DNA of 48,895 nt from Alistipes sp. (GCA_017383445.1 JAFNXQ010000011.1:1-48895), one strand, 5' to 3'. Counted from the first letter of the stretch, positions 26,309 through 34,541 are shown. Notes: generated by a model not told the origin, from the sequence alone. Translations and numbers: made by a program.

Positions 26309-27646
26309 ATGAAGATTAAAAACCTGCGTTCAACAGCTGTCGTCAATCTGCTCATAGCGATTGTACTGACGCTGATCGTTAATTTCTCGTATCTGCTGTC
26401 GCTGATGGTGGAGAAGCGAGAGAGCAATACACAGCGTCAGGAGCAGCGTATGCAGAAGCCCGAACACGAGGGCGTGCTGCAACTCTCGGAGGATGGTTAC
26501 GGCTATGTGATTTGTGAAAAGTCACTCTCACCGGAGTATCCCGACTCGGTGGTGCAATACAAGATTTTTGTCAATAACCGCAAGGCTCGCTGGTACAACC
26601 TGCAAGATGGTGACCGCCTGCGTTGTACGGCCTTCCCACCGCGTGGCAAGGGAAACCGTTCGATTGACGAGATATTGTTACAAAACGGGCAGGAGCCGGC
26701 ACCCATAATCTACGACCGACCATCGCGTGGCGAGGATATGGCAGTGCAGCTGCTATACTACTTCCTGCTGTCGTATCTGCTGCTGATGGTTATGACATCG
26801 CGTCTTGACAAGCAGAACTTTTCAACACGAAACTATCTGCAACGCTGTACGGTGGTGATTATACTCACCTTCGCCTGCTATTTCCTGGCACCTTTCATCA
26901 ACTGGCAGACAGGCAAGGTGATGATGATGTTCCAGCACGACGGGCCCTCGATTGACTGGATGGTAACGTTGAAGTGTACGGTGGTGCTGGTGGTGGCTGT
27001 GCTCTATGGCCGTATATACGGACTTCTGTCGCAGCGTCAGCAGATAATGCTCGAAAATGAGCATCTGCGTGGCGAAAACCTGCAAGCACGCTACAATATG
27101 CTGGTGGGACAGATTAACCCGCACTTCTTCTTCAACTCGCTGAACTCGCTGGCGATGCTCATACGCGACAATGAGAACGACAAGGCCCTGAACTATATCG
27201 ACCAGCTGTCATATACCTTCCGCTACATCATTCAGAATGGGCAGAACACCACCTCGACACTGGCCGAGGAGATTGAGTTTGCACGTGCCTACGGTGAACT
27301 CTTCAAGGTACGCTATGCCGACAAGCTGTTCTTCGATATAGAGATAGACACGGCTTACAGCGACTACACCCTGCCCTCGCTGACCCTGCAACCTCTCATT
27401 GGCAATGCGGTGAAGCACAACACCATAACCCGCAAGCAGCCGTTCCATATTATCATCCGCACCGAGGGCGACAAGCTGGTAGTGGCAAACCGCAAGGCTC
27501 CGAAGATTGAGCCTGAGCCATCGACAGGCATCGGGCTGCAAAACCTGCGTAGCCGCTGGCAGCTCATAACAGGAAAAGATATTGAAATCAGGGAGACCAA
27601 CGAGGAGTTTATCGTGCGTCTGCCACTACAAAAGCCGCAGCTATGA
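26309..27646 (+). CDS. LytS-type sensor histidine kinase with Rho-like OB domain in the extracytoplasmic loop
   Basis: 445 residues from the ATG at 26309; a TTG at 26273 in frame is less likely. Topology: membrane segment ~12-33; external region 34-145; membrane segments ~146-163, 181-198 and 219-238; then a cytoplasmic His_kinase (PF06580) domain. The phosphoacceptor His272 is in GQINPHFFFNSLN. The ATP site has NAVKHN and GIGLQNLRSR. Residues about 53-129 (EGVLQLSEDGYGYVI ... FVNN ... NLQDGDRLRC ... PPRGKGN ... EILLQNG) resemble the cold-shock/OB RNA-binding domain of transcription factor Rho. That resemblance is from reading, not a search. It overlaps its response regulator by 4 bases. Confidence 0.87.
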   Translation: MKIKNLRSTAVVNLLIAIVLTLIVNFSYLLSLMVEKRESNTQRQEQRMQKPEHEGVLQLSEDGYGYVICEKSLSPEYPDSVVQYKIFVNNRKARWYNLQDGDRLRCTAFPPRGKGNRSIDEILLQNGQEPAPIIYDRPSRGEDMAVQLLYYFLLSYLLLMVMTSRLDKQNFSTRNYLQRCTVVIILTFACYFLAPFINWQTGKVMMMFQHDGPSIDWMVTLKCTVVLVVAVLYGRIYGLLSQRQQIMLENEHLRGENLQARYNMLVGQINPHFFFNSLNSLAMLIRDNENDKALNYIDQLSYTFRYIIQNGQNTTSTLAEEIEFARAYGELFKVRYADKLFFDIEIDTAYSDYTLPSLTLQPLIGNAVKHNTITRKQPFHIIIRTEGDKLVVANRKAPKIEPEPSTGIGLQNLRSRWQLITGKDIEIRETNEEFIVRLPLQKPQL

Positions 27647-28428
27647 TAGAGAAGGTACTCATCATCGAGGACGAGACGGCAGCTACCGTGAACCTCACAG
27701 CCATACTTCGCAAGATAGCCCCCGACTTTAAGGTTCTGGCCACGTTGGAGAGCATTGTGGAGAGTGTCGATTATCTGACCGACAGCCAGCAGGAACGCCC
27801 CGACCTGATTTTTATGGATATACATCTGGCCGATGGCGAGTCGTTCCGCATATTTGACAAGGTGGAGATCGATATACCTATTATATTTACTACCGCTTAC
27901 GACGAATATGCCCTGCGGGCGTTCAAGGTCAATAGCATTGACTACCTGCTGAAACCAATCAAGGAGGAGGACTTAAAGCAAGCCATAGTCAAACTGTCGC
28001 GTCTGACGCAGAGTGACAACTCGGCATCGATGGAACGCATAAGCACGATGATAGCCGACAGCAAGGCCGAGAAGCAGGAGCGGGCGAAGGTCTTTCTGGT
28101 ACACTTCAAAGACCGCATAATTCCGCTGAATACTGAGGATATAGCCTACTTCTACACCTCAAACGAGAAGGTTACGGCTACCACATTCCGAGGCGAGAAA
28201 TATCTCATCGACCGCACGCTGGAGACATTGCAGAGCCAGCTGCCCGAGGATAGTTTCTTCCGTGCCAACCGACAGTTTATCATCTCACGCAAAGCCGTGA
28301 AGGATATTGCTATATGGTTTGGCTCGCGTCTGTCGCTTAACCTCGTGGTGGAGATTCCCGAAAAAATCATCATCAGCAAGGCTCGTGTCGCCGAGTTCAA
28401 GCAGTGGCTTACAGCTATCCAACCATAG
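27643..28428 (+). CDS. LytTR family response regulator
   Basis: 261 residues. The receiver domain (1-120) has the acidic pocket at Glu9-Asp10, phosphoacceptor Asp59 in LIFMDIH, Thr in FTTAYDEYA and Lys in LKPIKEED. A linker then leads to a LytTR DNA-binding domain (about 150-258) with FLVHFKDRIIPL, EDIAYFYTSNEKV and the final FRANRQFIISRKAV block. It is the partner of the preceding kinase (ATGA overlap). Probable targets are nearby: the small RNA and the barrel protein that follow on the same strand. That is inferred from position only. Confidence 0.93.
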   Translation: MIEKVLIIEDETAATVNLTAILRKIAPDFKVLATLESIVESVDYLTDSQQERPDLIFMDIHLADGESFRIFDKVEIDIPIIFTTAYDEYALRAFKVNSIDYLLKPIKEEDLKQAIVKLSRLTQSDNSASMERISTMIADSKAEKQERAKVFLVHFKDRIIPLNTEDIAYFYTSNEKVTATTFRGEKYLIDRTLETLQSQLPEDSFFRANRQFIISRKAVKDIAIWFGSRLSLNLVVEIPEKIIISKARVAEFKQWLTAIQP

Positions 28429-28498
28429 CTTTTAGTCATTTCACCGACAAATTTAGACATTTGACCGCCACAGATATAGTAATATTCGGATTTATTTA

Positions 28499-28506
28499 TA
28501 TCTTTG
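28499..28506 (+). promoter_or_regulatory. -7 element in front of the small RNA candidate
   Basis: TATCTTTG, a full match to TAnnTTTG, lies 71 bases after the response-regulator stop. No TTTG is found at 19 bases upstream, so a regulator may help polymerase here. Confidence 0.5.
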
Positions 28507-28511
28507 TAGTC

Positions 28512-28628
28512 AGGTGGGGTTTCGTTTCAGTCCTATCTTTCAAGGAACCTCACTTATCCATTCAGGGCAGTAATGGAGATTAGGTTGTTTTTCGTAGGGG
28601 TGCCAAGGTCACTTGGCACCTTGTTTTT
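28512..28628 (+). ncRNA. Putative small RNA of about 115 nt with intrinsic terminator
   Basis: The region has no open frame worth calling, but it lies between a -7 element (28499-28506) and a terminator (28599-28628). Three hairpins can be drawn: AGGTGGGGTT (28512-28521) with AACCTCACTT (28546-28555), 10 bp with two G-T pairs; TCCATT (28557-28562) with AATGGA (28572-28577); and the terminator stem. The next gene has its own promoter (28649-28678), which argues for a separate transcript rather than a leader. The family was not recognised. Confidence 0.5.
28599..28628 (+). terminator. Intrinsic terminator of the small RNA
   Basis: A perfect 9-bp stem GGTGCCAAG (28599-28607) / CTTGGCACC (28612-28620) has a 4-base loop and is followed by TTGTTTTT. 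Confidence 0.88.
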
Positions 28629-28648
28629 GTCGTTTCACCCCATAAAAG

Positions 28649-28678
28649 ATTGTTTCAAAGAATAAATGTATATCTTTG
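28649..28678 (+). promoter_or_regulatory. Promoter of the outer-membrane barrel gene
   Basis: TATCTTTG (28671-28678) is preceded by ATTG (28649-28652) at 18 bases. The leader to the ATG at 28735 would be about 50 bases. Confidence 0.6.
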
Positions 28679-28734
28679 TGGCCGATTGGTTTGACTTATT
28701 GTAATTTTATTAGACAGCAAACAAAAAATTAGAT

Positions 28735-31653
28735 ATGAAAAAGATTGTTTTAACACTGATTGTCCTGTTTTGCAGCGTGGCAACATTTGCACAAAGTGGC
28801 AAGGTAAATGTGACCATCATCGATGCCCAGACAAAGGAGGGTGTCGCAGGTGCTGTTGTGGAGATTGCTCCCGCAGACAAGCCAGAAAAGGCAAAGCAGT
28901 ACATATCGGCTTTTGGAGGTAAGACGGCTATACCCTCGACACGCTATGGAGAGTATCAGTTCAATGTGTCGTTCATCGGTTACCAGACCAAGCAGGAGAC
29001 AATTAACATCACGGCCGAGAATCGCGAGAAAATCGTCATCGAGATAAGCGAGGAGGCTACAAAGATTGAGACCGTAGTGATGGAGGTTGAAGCCATACGT
29101 GCCTCAACGAAGGGTGACACGGTAAGTTACAACGCTTCAGCATTTAAGGTGGCTAACGATGCCGACGTGGAGGGTCTTTTGAAGAAGATGCCCGGTATTA
29201 CCGTCAAGAATGGCTCGGTGGAGGCACAGGGCGAAACGGTTAAGAAGGTATTTGTTGATGGCAAGGAGTTCTTCGGCGAGGATGTATCCACAGCTCTCAA
29301 CTCGTTGCCCGCACAGTCGGTAAAGAGTGTCGAGGTGTTCAATAAACTGAGTGACAATGCCGAGTTCTCGGGTATGGATGATGGCGAGGGTTACAAGGCT
29401 CTGAACATCGTCACACACTCACATATGCGTCAGGGTGTATTTGGTAAATTAACAGCCGGATATGGCTATCAGCCCGATACCGATGACATCACAAGTGCCC
29501 ACAAATATGTCGTGGGAGGCAATGTGAACTACTTTACCGGTTCGAGCCGCATATCGGTAATCGGTCTTTTGAACAATATCAACCAGCAGAACTTCTCGTT
29601 TGAGGATATCATGGGCGTCACAGGTGGCGGAGGTGGCCACGGTGGCGGTATGGGCCGTGGCGTTGGCCAGTATATGGTACGTCCGCAGAGTGGTGTCGCA
29701 AACGTAGGCTCGATAGGTCTCAACTACTCTAACTCGTGGGGCGAGAAGGAGAAGGTTAAGTTGCAGGCAAGCTACTTCTACAACCACTCACGCACACGCA
29801 ACCTCTCGGAGCTTATCCGCTGGTATGAGGCCCCATTGGAAGAGCAGGGTATATTGGAGGAGAGAGGTTCGTCAGAGAACAGAAACTACAACCACCGCCT
29901 GAACCTGCGTTTCGACTGGCGTATCAACGAGAATCAGTCTATCATGTCGCGTACAAATGTCAGCTTCCAGGGCTATACCCCATTCAGCGAGTCAACAGGA
30001 CAGCAGATTGGTGCCGAGGGCAGCAACATCTACGACCTTATTGACAACTACTCAAAGGGTGATGGCAACGGCTACCGCGTATCGGAGTTCCTGCAGTATC
30101 GCGTGAAGTTGGGTAAGCCGGGCCGATTGCTCACCGTTGATGGCCGTATCAATGTGAATAACTCGGGTAATGACTCTCGCAGCCACTCGGTGGAGAGAAC
30201 AATCACCGAGAGTGACGCCGAGGGCAACATTGTTGGTGCTCTGCCCACGATGCGTTACCTCTCGACAATCTCAGACTCAAAGAATATCGGTGCAAGTGGT
30301 AGCATTACCTACGCAGAGCCTCTGTCGAAGGTGTCGCAGATTACAGCACGCTACTCGGTAAACTACTCGGGACAGGACAGCGACCGCGAGACATGGAACT
30401 ACGGCGAGGATAGCAAATATATGTATGGCGAGTTGGATCCCCGCCTCTCAAACTTCCAGACCAGCGACTACCTGACACACAGCGTAGGTCCGGGCTTCCG
30501 CTACTCAAAGGAGCGTAACACGCTGGTTGCGAATGTGAACTACCAGTATTCGACTCTCAATGGCGACATACAGAGTGCCCAGAGCCAGCGTATCAAGCGT
30601 TCGTACAACGACTTCACATACTTCCTGATGGGTAACTTCAACATCAACAAGCAGAACTCTATTCGTCTGTTTGTGATGTCGAACACCAACAACCCGAGGA
30701 TTCAGCAGTTGCAGAACATTCTCAACATCTCGAATGCACGAAACGTGTCACGCGGTAACGAGAACTTGAATCCTGCATACTCACACCGCGTGAACTTCCA
30801 CTACAACAATACCAATCTGGAGAAGGGTCGTACCTTTATGTGGATGTTCTCGTTCAACGCTACGCAGAATTACATTTCGTCAAGCATCTACACCGACCCG
30901 ACACTCATCAACGAGCAGTTGAAGGACGAGGGTCTGAACTATACGCCTACGCAGTACTCTACATACGACAATGTGGATGGCTACTTGGGCCTCTACACAC
31001 AGCTCAGCTATGGTACACCGCTGAACTTCATGAAGTGTAACTTCAACATCATGGCGGGAGTGAACTATTCACGCACACCTTCGTTGGTGAATGGCGAACG
31101 TAACCTTACATCGAATATGGGTTACAACGCCGGCGTGACCTTGGGTAGTAACATATCGGAGAATATCGACTTTACCCTCTCGTGGGACGGAGTATATAAT
31201 CAGGCAGACAACTCGTTGGGTCGTGGCAAGAACAACTACTTCTACCACTCGGCATCGGGTAACCTGAAGGTTATCTTCTGGAAGGGCTTCACCTTCACAG
31301 CAAATGCAAGCTACATCCAGAACATAGGTTTTACAAACGACTACAACGACCAGTACACACTCTGCAGTGCCTACCTGGGTAAGAAGCTCTTCAAGAACAA
31401 GCTGGGCGAGTTGATGATTGGCGTAAACGACATCTTCAACCAGAACACCTCGTTTGCCCGCACCATTGGTTCGGGTTATACGCAGAACTCTTGGAACAGC
31501 GTCATCGGTCGCTACTTCTCGGTGAAGTTCAACTATAACCTGCGTGTATTTGGCAAGAAGGGTTCAACAGAGATTACCGACTATGTACCACAGGCAGGTA
31601 GTGGTATGCATCATGGCGGTATGCGTCGCATGGGCCCACCGCACATGAGATAA
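28735..31653 (+). CDS. Outer-membrane beta-barrel protein, TonB-receptor-like (OMP_b-brl_3 type)
   Basis: 972 residues with a signal peptide cut after SVATFAQ (residue 20). A CarboxypepD_reg-like beta domain (about 22-105) is followed by a plug-like domain (about 120-220) and a large barrel with many alternating aromatic strands. The end is short and rich in Gly, Met and His (MHHGGMRRMGPPHMR). A Gly/His-rich loop (GGGGGHGGGMGRG) sits near residue 300. This layout fits the outer-membrane proteins of Bacteroidota related to TonB-dependent receptors; the substrate is unknown. No SusD partner is next to it. The His/Met-rich segments might touch metal, which is speculative. It lies downstream of the LytS/LytTR pair. 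Confidence 0.85.
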   Translation: MKKIVLTLIVLFCSVATFAQSGKVNVTIIDAQTKEGVAGAVVEIAPADKPEKAKQYISAFGGKTAIPSTRYGEYQFNVSFIGYQTKQETINITAENREKIVIEISEEATKIETVVMEVEAIRASTKGDTVSYNASAFKVANDADVEGLLKKMPGITVKNGSVEAQGETVKKVFVDGKEFFGEDVSTALNSLPAQSVKSVEVFNKLSDNAEFSGMDDGEGYKALNIVTHSHMRQGVFGKLTAGYGYQPDTDDITSAHKYVVGGNVNYFTGSSRISVIGLLNNINQQNFSFEDIMGVTGGGGGHGGGMGRGVGQYMVRPQSGVANVGSIGLNYSNSWGEKEKVKLQASYFYNHSRTRNLSELIRWYEAPLEEQGILEERGSSENRNYNHRLNLRFDWRINENQSIMSRTNVSFQGYTPFSESTGQQIGAEGSNIYDLIDNYSKGDGNGYRVSEFLQYRVKLGKPGRLLTVDGRINVNNSGNDSRSHSVERTITESDAEGNIVGALPTMRYLSTISDSKNIGASGSITYAEPLSKVSQITARYSVNYSGQDSDRETWNYGEDSKYMYGELDPRLSNFQTSDYLTHSVGPGFRYSKERNTLVANVNYQYSTLNGDIQSAQSQRIKRSYNDFTYFLMGNFNINKQNSIRLFVMSNTNNPRIQQLQNILNISNARNVSRGNENLNPAYSHRVNFHYNNTNLEKGRTFMWMFSFNATQNYISSSIYTDPTLINEQLKDEGLNYTPTQYSTYDNVDGYLGLYTQLSYGTPLNFMKCNFNIMAGVNYSRTPSLVNGERNLTSNMGYNAGVTLGSNISENIDFTLSWDGVYNQADNSLGRGKNNYFYHSASGNLKVIFWKGFTFTANASYIQNIGFTNDYNDQYTLCSAYLGKKLFKNKLGELMIGVNDIFNQNTSFARTIGSGYTQNSWNSVIGRYFSVKFNYNLRVFGKKGSTEITDYVPQAGSGMHHGGMRRMGPPHMR

Positions 31654-31671
31654 GGTTGGATAGATAAAACG

Positions 31672-31704
31672 AAAAGGCTGTTCCGCAAAAGGACAGCCTT
31701 TTTT
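31672..31704 (+). terminator. Intrinsic terminator after the barrel gene
   Basis: AAAAGGCTGTTCC (31672-31684) pairs with GGACAGCCTTTT (31691-31702) with one bulged T, leading into a T-run. Confidence 0.9.
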
Positions 31705-31754
31705 GTAAATAGTGCCGTTAGTATTTAATATCTACACTCTTTTTTACACCACAT

Positions 31755-31785
31755 TTCGGCTTTTGAATATTTTTCTTTATCTTTG
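31755..31785 (+). promoter_or_regulatory. Promoter of the structured RNA candidate
   Basis: TTCG (31755-31758, one mismatch to TTTG) and TATCTTTG (31778-31785, full match) are separated by 19 bases. The predicted start is near 31790-31793, at the base of the first hairpin of the RNA. Confidence 0.65.
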
Positions 31786-31788
31786 TTG

Positions 31789-32043
31789 TGGCCTACGGCT
31801 TATGCCGTTGAGCCATACATATTTGATAGGATATTTTTTGACAATTCTTCTATACTGAAACTTGGCGGTTTAGAACTACAAGGAGAATGGCAACAAAATG
31901 TCCCGTTAGGTTGTATATCCCTACTACCTTTTTGGTAAGGTATGTGCGATATATTTCCTGCGTGGGTGTTTGTGTTGCTTATTCTTGTAGTGGGCAGCCA
32001 AGGCCTCGGTATAGGATAAGTTAATGCAACGCCTGCGTTTTTT
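31789..32043 (+). ncRNA. Putative structured RNA of about 250 nt ending in T6
   Basis: Between a promoter and the next ATG lie 255 bases that fold well. A 5' hairpin: TGGC/GCCA outside ACGGC/GCCGT (31789-31815). A central domain: TAGGATAT (31827-31834) with ATATCC-TA (31915-31923), enclosing ATTCTTCT (31844-31851) / AGGAGAAT (31881-31888) and an inner hairpin. A 3' domain: CGTGGGTG (31961-31968) with CGCCTGCG (32030-32037), plus TTATTCT (31979-31985) / AGGATAA (32013-32019). Then comes T6 (32038-32043). A stable global RNA such as 6S RNA is one possibility by size; I could not confirm it. No RNase P, tmRNA or SRP signature was seen. Confidence 0.55.
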
Positions 32044-32505
32044 ATGGACTTATCCGGAAATAAAGATTTGCTCGACAGAGAGTTAGTAGCATTCTTCGCA
32101 TCACGAAACTCGCCGCCCGAAGCCATCGACCTCGCACGCAACTGGGCTCACGAGATTGCCCACACCGACAAGATTGTCATCAGCGGCTTTCACTCACCCA
32201 TAGAACGTACGGTTTTGGATATTCTGCTTGCCGAGGGTTGCTCGGTGGTGGTCACCTTGGGGCGAGCCTTATACCGCAAGATACCCGCACATCTGCAAAC
32301 AGCATACGACGAGGGCAGAGTTCTCTTCGTCTCATTCCGCAACTACTCTCGTCACTCTTTCTCAAACTCGCAGCTTCGCAATTGGGCCACAACGAGCTAC
32401 GCTTCCGAGATTGTATTTGCTCCATTCGATTCGACGAGCCAGCTCTCGACACTACACTTCACACTCACACTCAACAGCGGAGATACCCCGTGCCGTGTGT
32501 TATAA
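32044..32505 (+). CDS. DprA/Smf-like (SLOG fold) small protein
   Basis: 153 residues. The core KIVISGFHSPIERTVLDILL at about 43-62, then VVVTLGRAL, PAHLQTAYDEGRVLF and FAPFDSTSQLSTLH, follows the order of the DprA/SMF Rossmann fold. It is closest in feel to a group of short DprA-like proteins carrying an SGFHSP-E motif in other phyla. Full DprA (about 370 residues) binds ssDNA and loads RecA; this short form has no known role. The start is uncertain: the ATG sits directly after the T6 of the putative RNA, leaving no ribosome site except inside its terminal stem. A perfect palindromic terminator follows. Confidence 0.6.
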   Translation: MDLSGNKDLLDRELVAFFASRNSPPEAIDLARNWAHEIAHTDKIVISGFHSPIERTVLDILLAEGCSVVVTLGRALYRKIPAHLQTAYDEGRVLFVSFRNYSRHSFSNSQLRNWATTSYASEIVFAPFDSTSQLSTLHFTLTLNSGDTPCRVL

Positions 32506-32522
32506 GTCGGGAAGGATAAAGA

Positions 32523-32554
32523 ATAAGGGTAGTAAAAATTTTTACTACCCTTAT
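32523..32554. terminator. Perfect 32-base palindrome between convergent genes
   Basis: ATAAGGGTAGTAAAAA (32523-32538) is followed at once by its exact reverse complement (32539-32554). As RNA it folds into a GC-containing stem with A/T-rich tip and tail in both directions, serving the DprA-like gene and the peroxidase gene. Confidence 0.8.
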
Positions 32555-32599
32555 CTATTGGTTTGTGGCGAAATAGACTTTTATTCAGCCTCCTCCACC

Positions 32600-33976
32600 C
32601 TACTGCATATTGGCATTGGTGAGTGGCTTACCCTCAAACTCGCCTGTAAGCGTCTTCAGGAAGGCAACAACCTTGGCACACTCCTCGTCGGTAAGCTCTA
32701 CGCCCGACTGATAGATAGCCATATCCCGTACAGCCTCCTCCAAAGTCTGACGCGTACCATCGTGGTAGTAGGGCCAGGTGAGCTCCACATTACGCAAGCC
32801 CGGCACCTTGAAACGATGACGGTCGCGTTCCTGCTGTGTCTGCTTGTAACGACCATTATCCTCCTCGGTCAATTCCAGACCTCTATCAGCGAAATAGTGC
32901 TTACGCAAGCCCATAAGCTCGTAAGACTCGCCACCAAGATTAACGCCGACGTGGCAAGTGGCACAGTTATACTCCTTGAAGAGCTCGTAGCCCTCAATCT
33001 CGTCGGCCGACAGAGCAGCATCGTCACCACGCAACCACTTGTCAAAGCGAGAGTTAGGCGTGATAAGAGTGCGTTCAAACTCCTCGATAGCATTGGTGAT
33101 GTTGGCCTGTGTGATGCCGTCAGCATAGAGTGAGTTGAAGGTCTCGACATACCACTTATCCTTTGCCAGCTTCGCAATAATCTCGTCAAACGATGTGCTT
33201 GCCATCTCAACGGGGTTGAGAGGAGGTCCTGCGGCCTGATCGGCAAGTGTAGCAGCACGACCATCCCAGAACTGAACGAAGTTATAGAGTGCGTTATATA
33301 CCGTAGGAGCATTCACGCCGCCCTTCTGTCCGGCAACGCCCTCCGAGTACTGCTTGTTATCGACACCCGCAGTCGAGAGGTCGTGGCACGATGCACACGA
33401 CACGGTGTTATTGACCGACAGACGGGTATCGTGATAGAGCTTACGGCCCAGCTCCACCTTGGCAGCGTCGGTCTCAACGCTTTGCGGAATGGGACGTACA
33501 GGCTCACCGGCACGCACCTCGGCAGCATCATCGGCGTAGTACGCAGCACGCAGCTCACGAGCCCAGCCAACGATGATTTCACTCTTGGCAGCGGTCATCT
33601 GACTGCCCCAATGTACCAGATAATACTTCGCCATAGGCATACGCTTCTCGATGGCTACCTGCTCAACCTTAGCCACATCGACCATCGAGGGCTTCTCGCC
33701 CGTAGCCAATGCCTCCATAAGTGGCTCGATATTGAAAGCACGATAACCCGAATCGATATCCTGCTGCATAATCTTGTCGGCCACAGGCATCTTGAAGTAG
33801 AAAGGCAGCTCGGGCTCTGCCGAGTGGCAGGCGAGGCATCCGCCCTTATCAAAAATCTGCAACACTCTCTCCTGACGGCTCAAATCTTCTGCCGGCGGAC
33901 GATTCATAAGGGTATAGACAGTACCCGCTACGAGTACCGCACCCAACAATACGAATAGAATGGTTCCCCTTTTCAT
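32600..33976 (-). CDS. Tri-haem cytochrome c peroxidase
   Basis: 458 residues with an N-terminal membrane anchor (about 5-22) and three haem c sites: CLACH (47-51), CASCH (194-198) and CATCH (338-342). The first lies in a Haem_bd-type domain (about 35-145, with LPFYFKMP and RMPMAKYYLVHWGS). The other two are in a standard di-haem peroxidase (about 170-445). It reduces hydrogen peroxide to water in the periplasm with electrons from the quinone pool or a cytochrome. The three-haem, anchored form resembles E. coli YhjA in concept. Haem c maturation genes must be elsewhere. It is the last gene of the minus-strand run. Confidence 0.92.
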   Translation of the reverse strand: MKRGTILFVLLGAVLVAGTVYTLMNRPPAEDLSRQERVLQIFDKGGCLACHSAEPELPFYFKMPVADKIMQQDIDSGYRAFNIEPLMEALATGEKPSMVDVAKVEQVAIEKRMPMAKYYLVHWGSQMTAAKSEIIVGWARELRAAYYADDAAEVRAGEPVRPIPQSVETDAAKVELGRKLYHDTRLSVNNTVSCASCHDLSTAGVDNKQYSEGVAGQKGGVNAPTVYNALYNFVQFWDGRAATLADQAAGPPLNPVEMASTSFDEIIAKLAKDKWYVETFNSLYADGITQANITNAIEEFERTLITPNSRFDKWLRGDDAALSADEIEGYELFKEYNCATCHVGVNLGGESYELMGLRKHYFADRGLELTEEDNGRYKQTQQERDRHRFKVPGLRNVELTWPYYHDGTRQTLEEAVRDMAIYQSGVELTDEECAKVVAFLKTLTGEFEGKPLTNANMQ

Positions 33977-34022
33977 ACCAGAAAGTTTTTATAGGTTTTG
34001 TATTCTCTGTTTCATTACTCTA

Positions 34023-34529
34023 TTAATATAGCTCAATATACTCATAACTGTTGCCTACGGCCTCCAAGTAGCGATGGAACATCTCCTGCGAGATAACCAC
34101 CGTAGCGGTGTTATCGTTGGGATGGAACGACAGCGAGGGATAGTTCCGAAGGTTGGCATCCAGAAAGAGATGAACGTGGTGCTCGGCATCGTTCACCAGA
34201 CCGAAAGGCGACACCGAACCGGGACGCAGTCCCAGATAGCGTTCCATACGCTGCTCCGAGGCAAACGAGAGCTTGCCCTGATGCAGGCGATGCTCCAAAT
34301 CGTGGATGGCCAGCGACTGCTCGCAGTCAAAGACCACCAGATAGTGGCGGTTGCCCTTATGATTGCGGAAAAAGAGGTTTTTACAGTGCTTCGAGCCATC
34401 CTGATGCCAATACTCGCGGGCTATCTCGATGGTCGGAGCCTCGGGGTGGTCATACACCTCGTACTCTATGCCGTGCGTGGCAAAAAACTCAAACACCCTC
34501 TCTCGGCGTAGGCGATTCTCCTCTGTCAT
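34023..34529 (-). CDS. YbaK/ProX-type aminoacyl-tRNA deacylase
   Basis: 168 residues, YbaK fold. The pattern IEYEVYDHPEAPTIE, then KHCKNLFFRNHKGNRHYLVV (with the conserved Lys), then GSVSPFGLVND, matches the PrdX/ProXp-ala group that clears Ala mischarged on tRNA-Pro in trans. The family also holds ybaK (Cys-tRNA-Pro); KNLFFRNHKGN favours ProX. The protein is cytoplasmic. It lies 12 bases after kdsC and is probably co-transcribed with it. Confidence 0.88.
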   Translation of the reverse strand: MTEENRLRRERVFEFFATHGIEYEVYDHPEAPTIEIAREYWHQDGSKHCKNLFFRNHKGNRHYLVVFDCEQSLAIHDLEHRLHQGKLSFASEQRMERYLGLRPGSVSPFGLVNDAEHHVHLFLDANLRNYPSLSFHPNDNTATVVISQEMFHRYLEAVGNSYEYIELY

Positions 34530-34541
34530 AATATCTTCGTT

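Noticed and set aside
28429..28734. Possibility that the intergenic RNA is only the leader of the barrel gene
   Set aside because: A full terminator and a second promoter lie between it and the barrel gene; kept as a separate RNA with moderate confidence.
31800..32141. Minus-strand open frame of 113 codons across the RNA candidate
   Set aside because: Its translation has no domain-like pattern, and the opposite strand has a promoter, stems and a coding gene.
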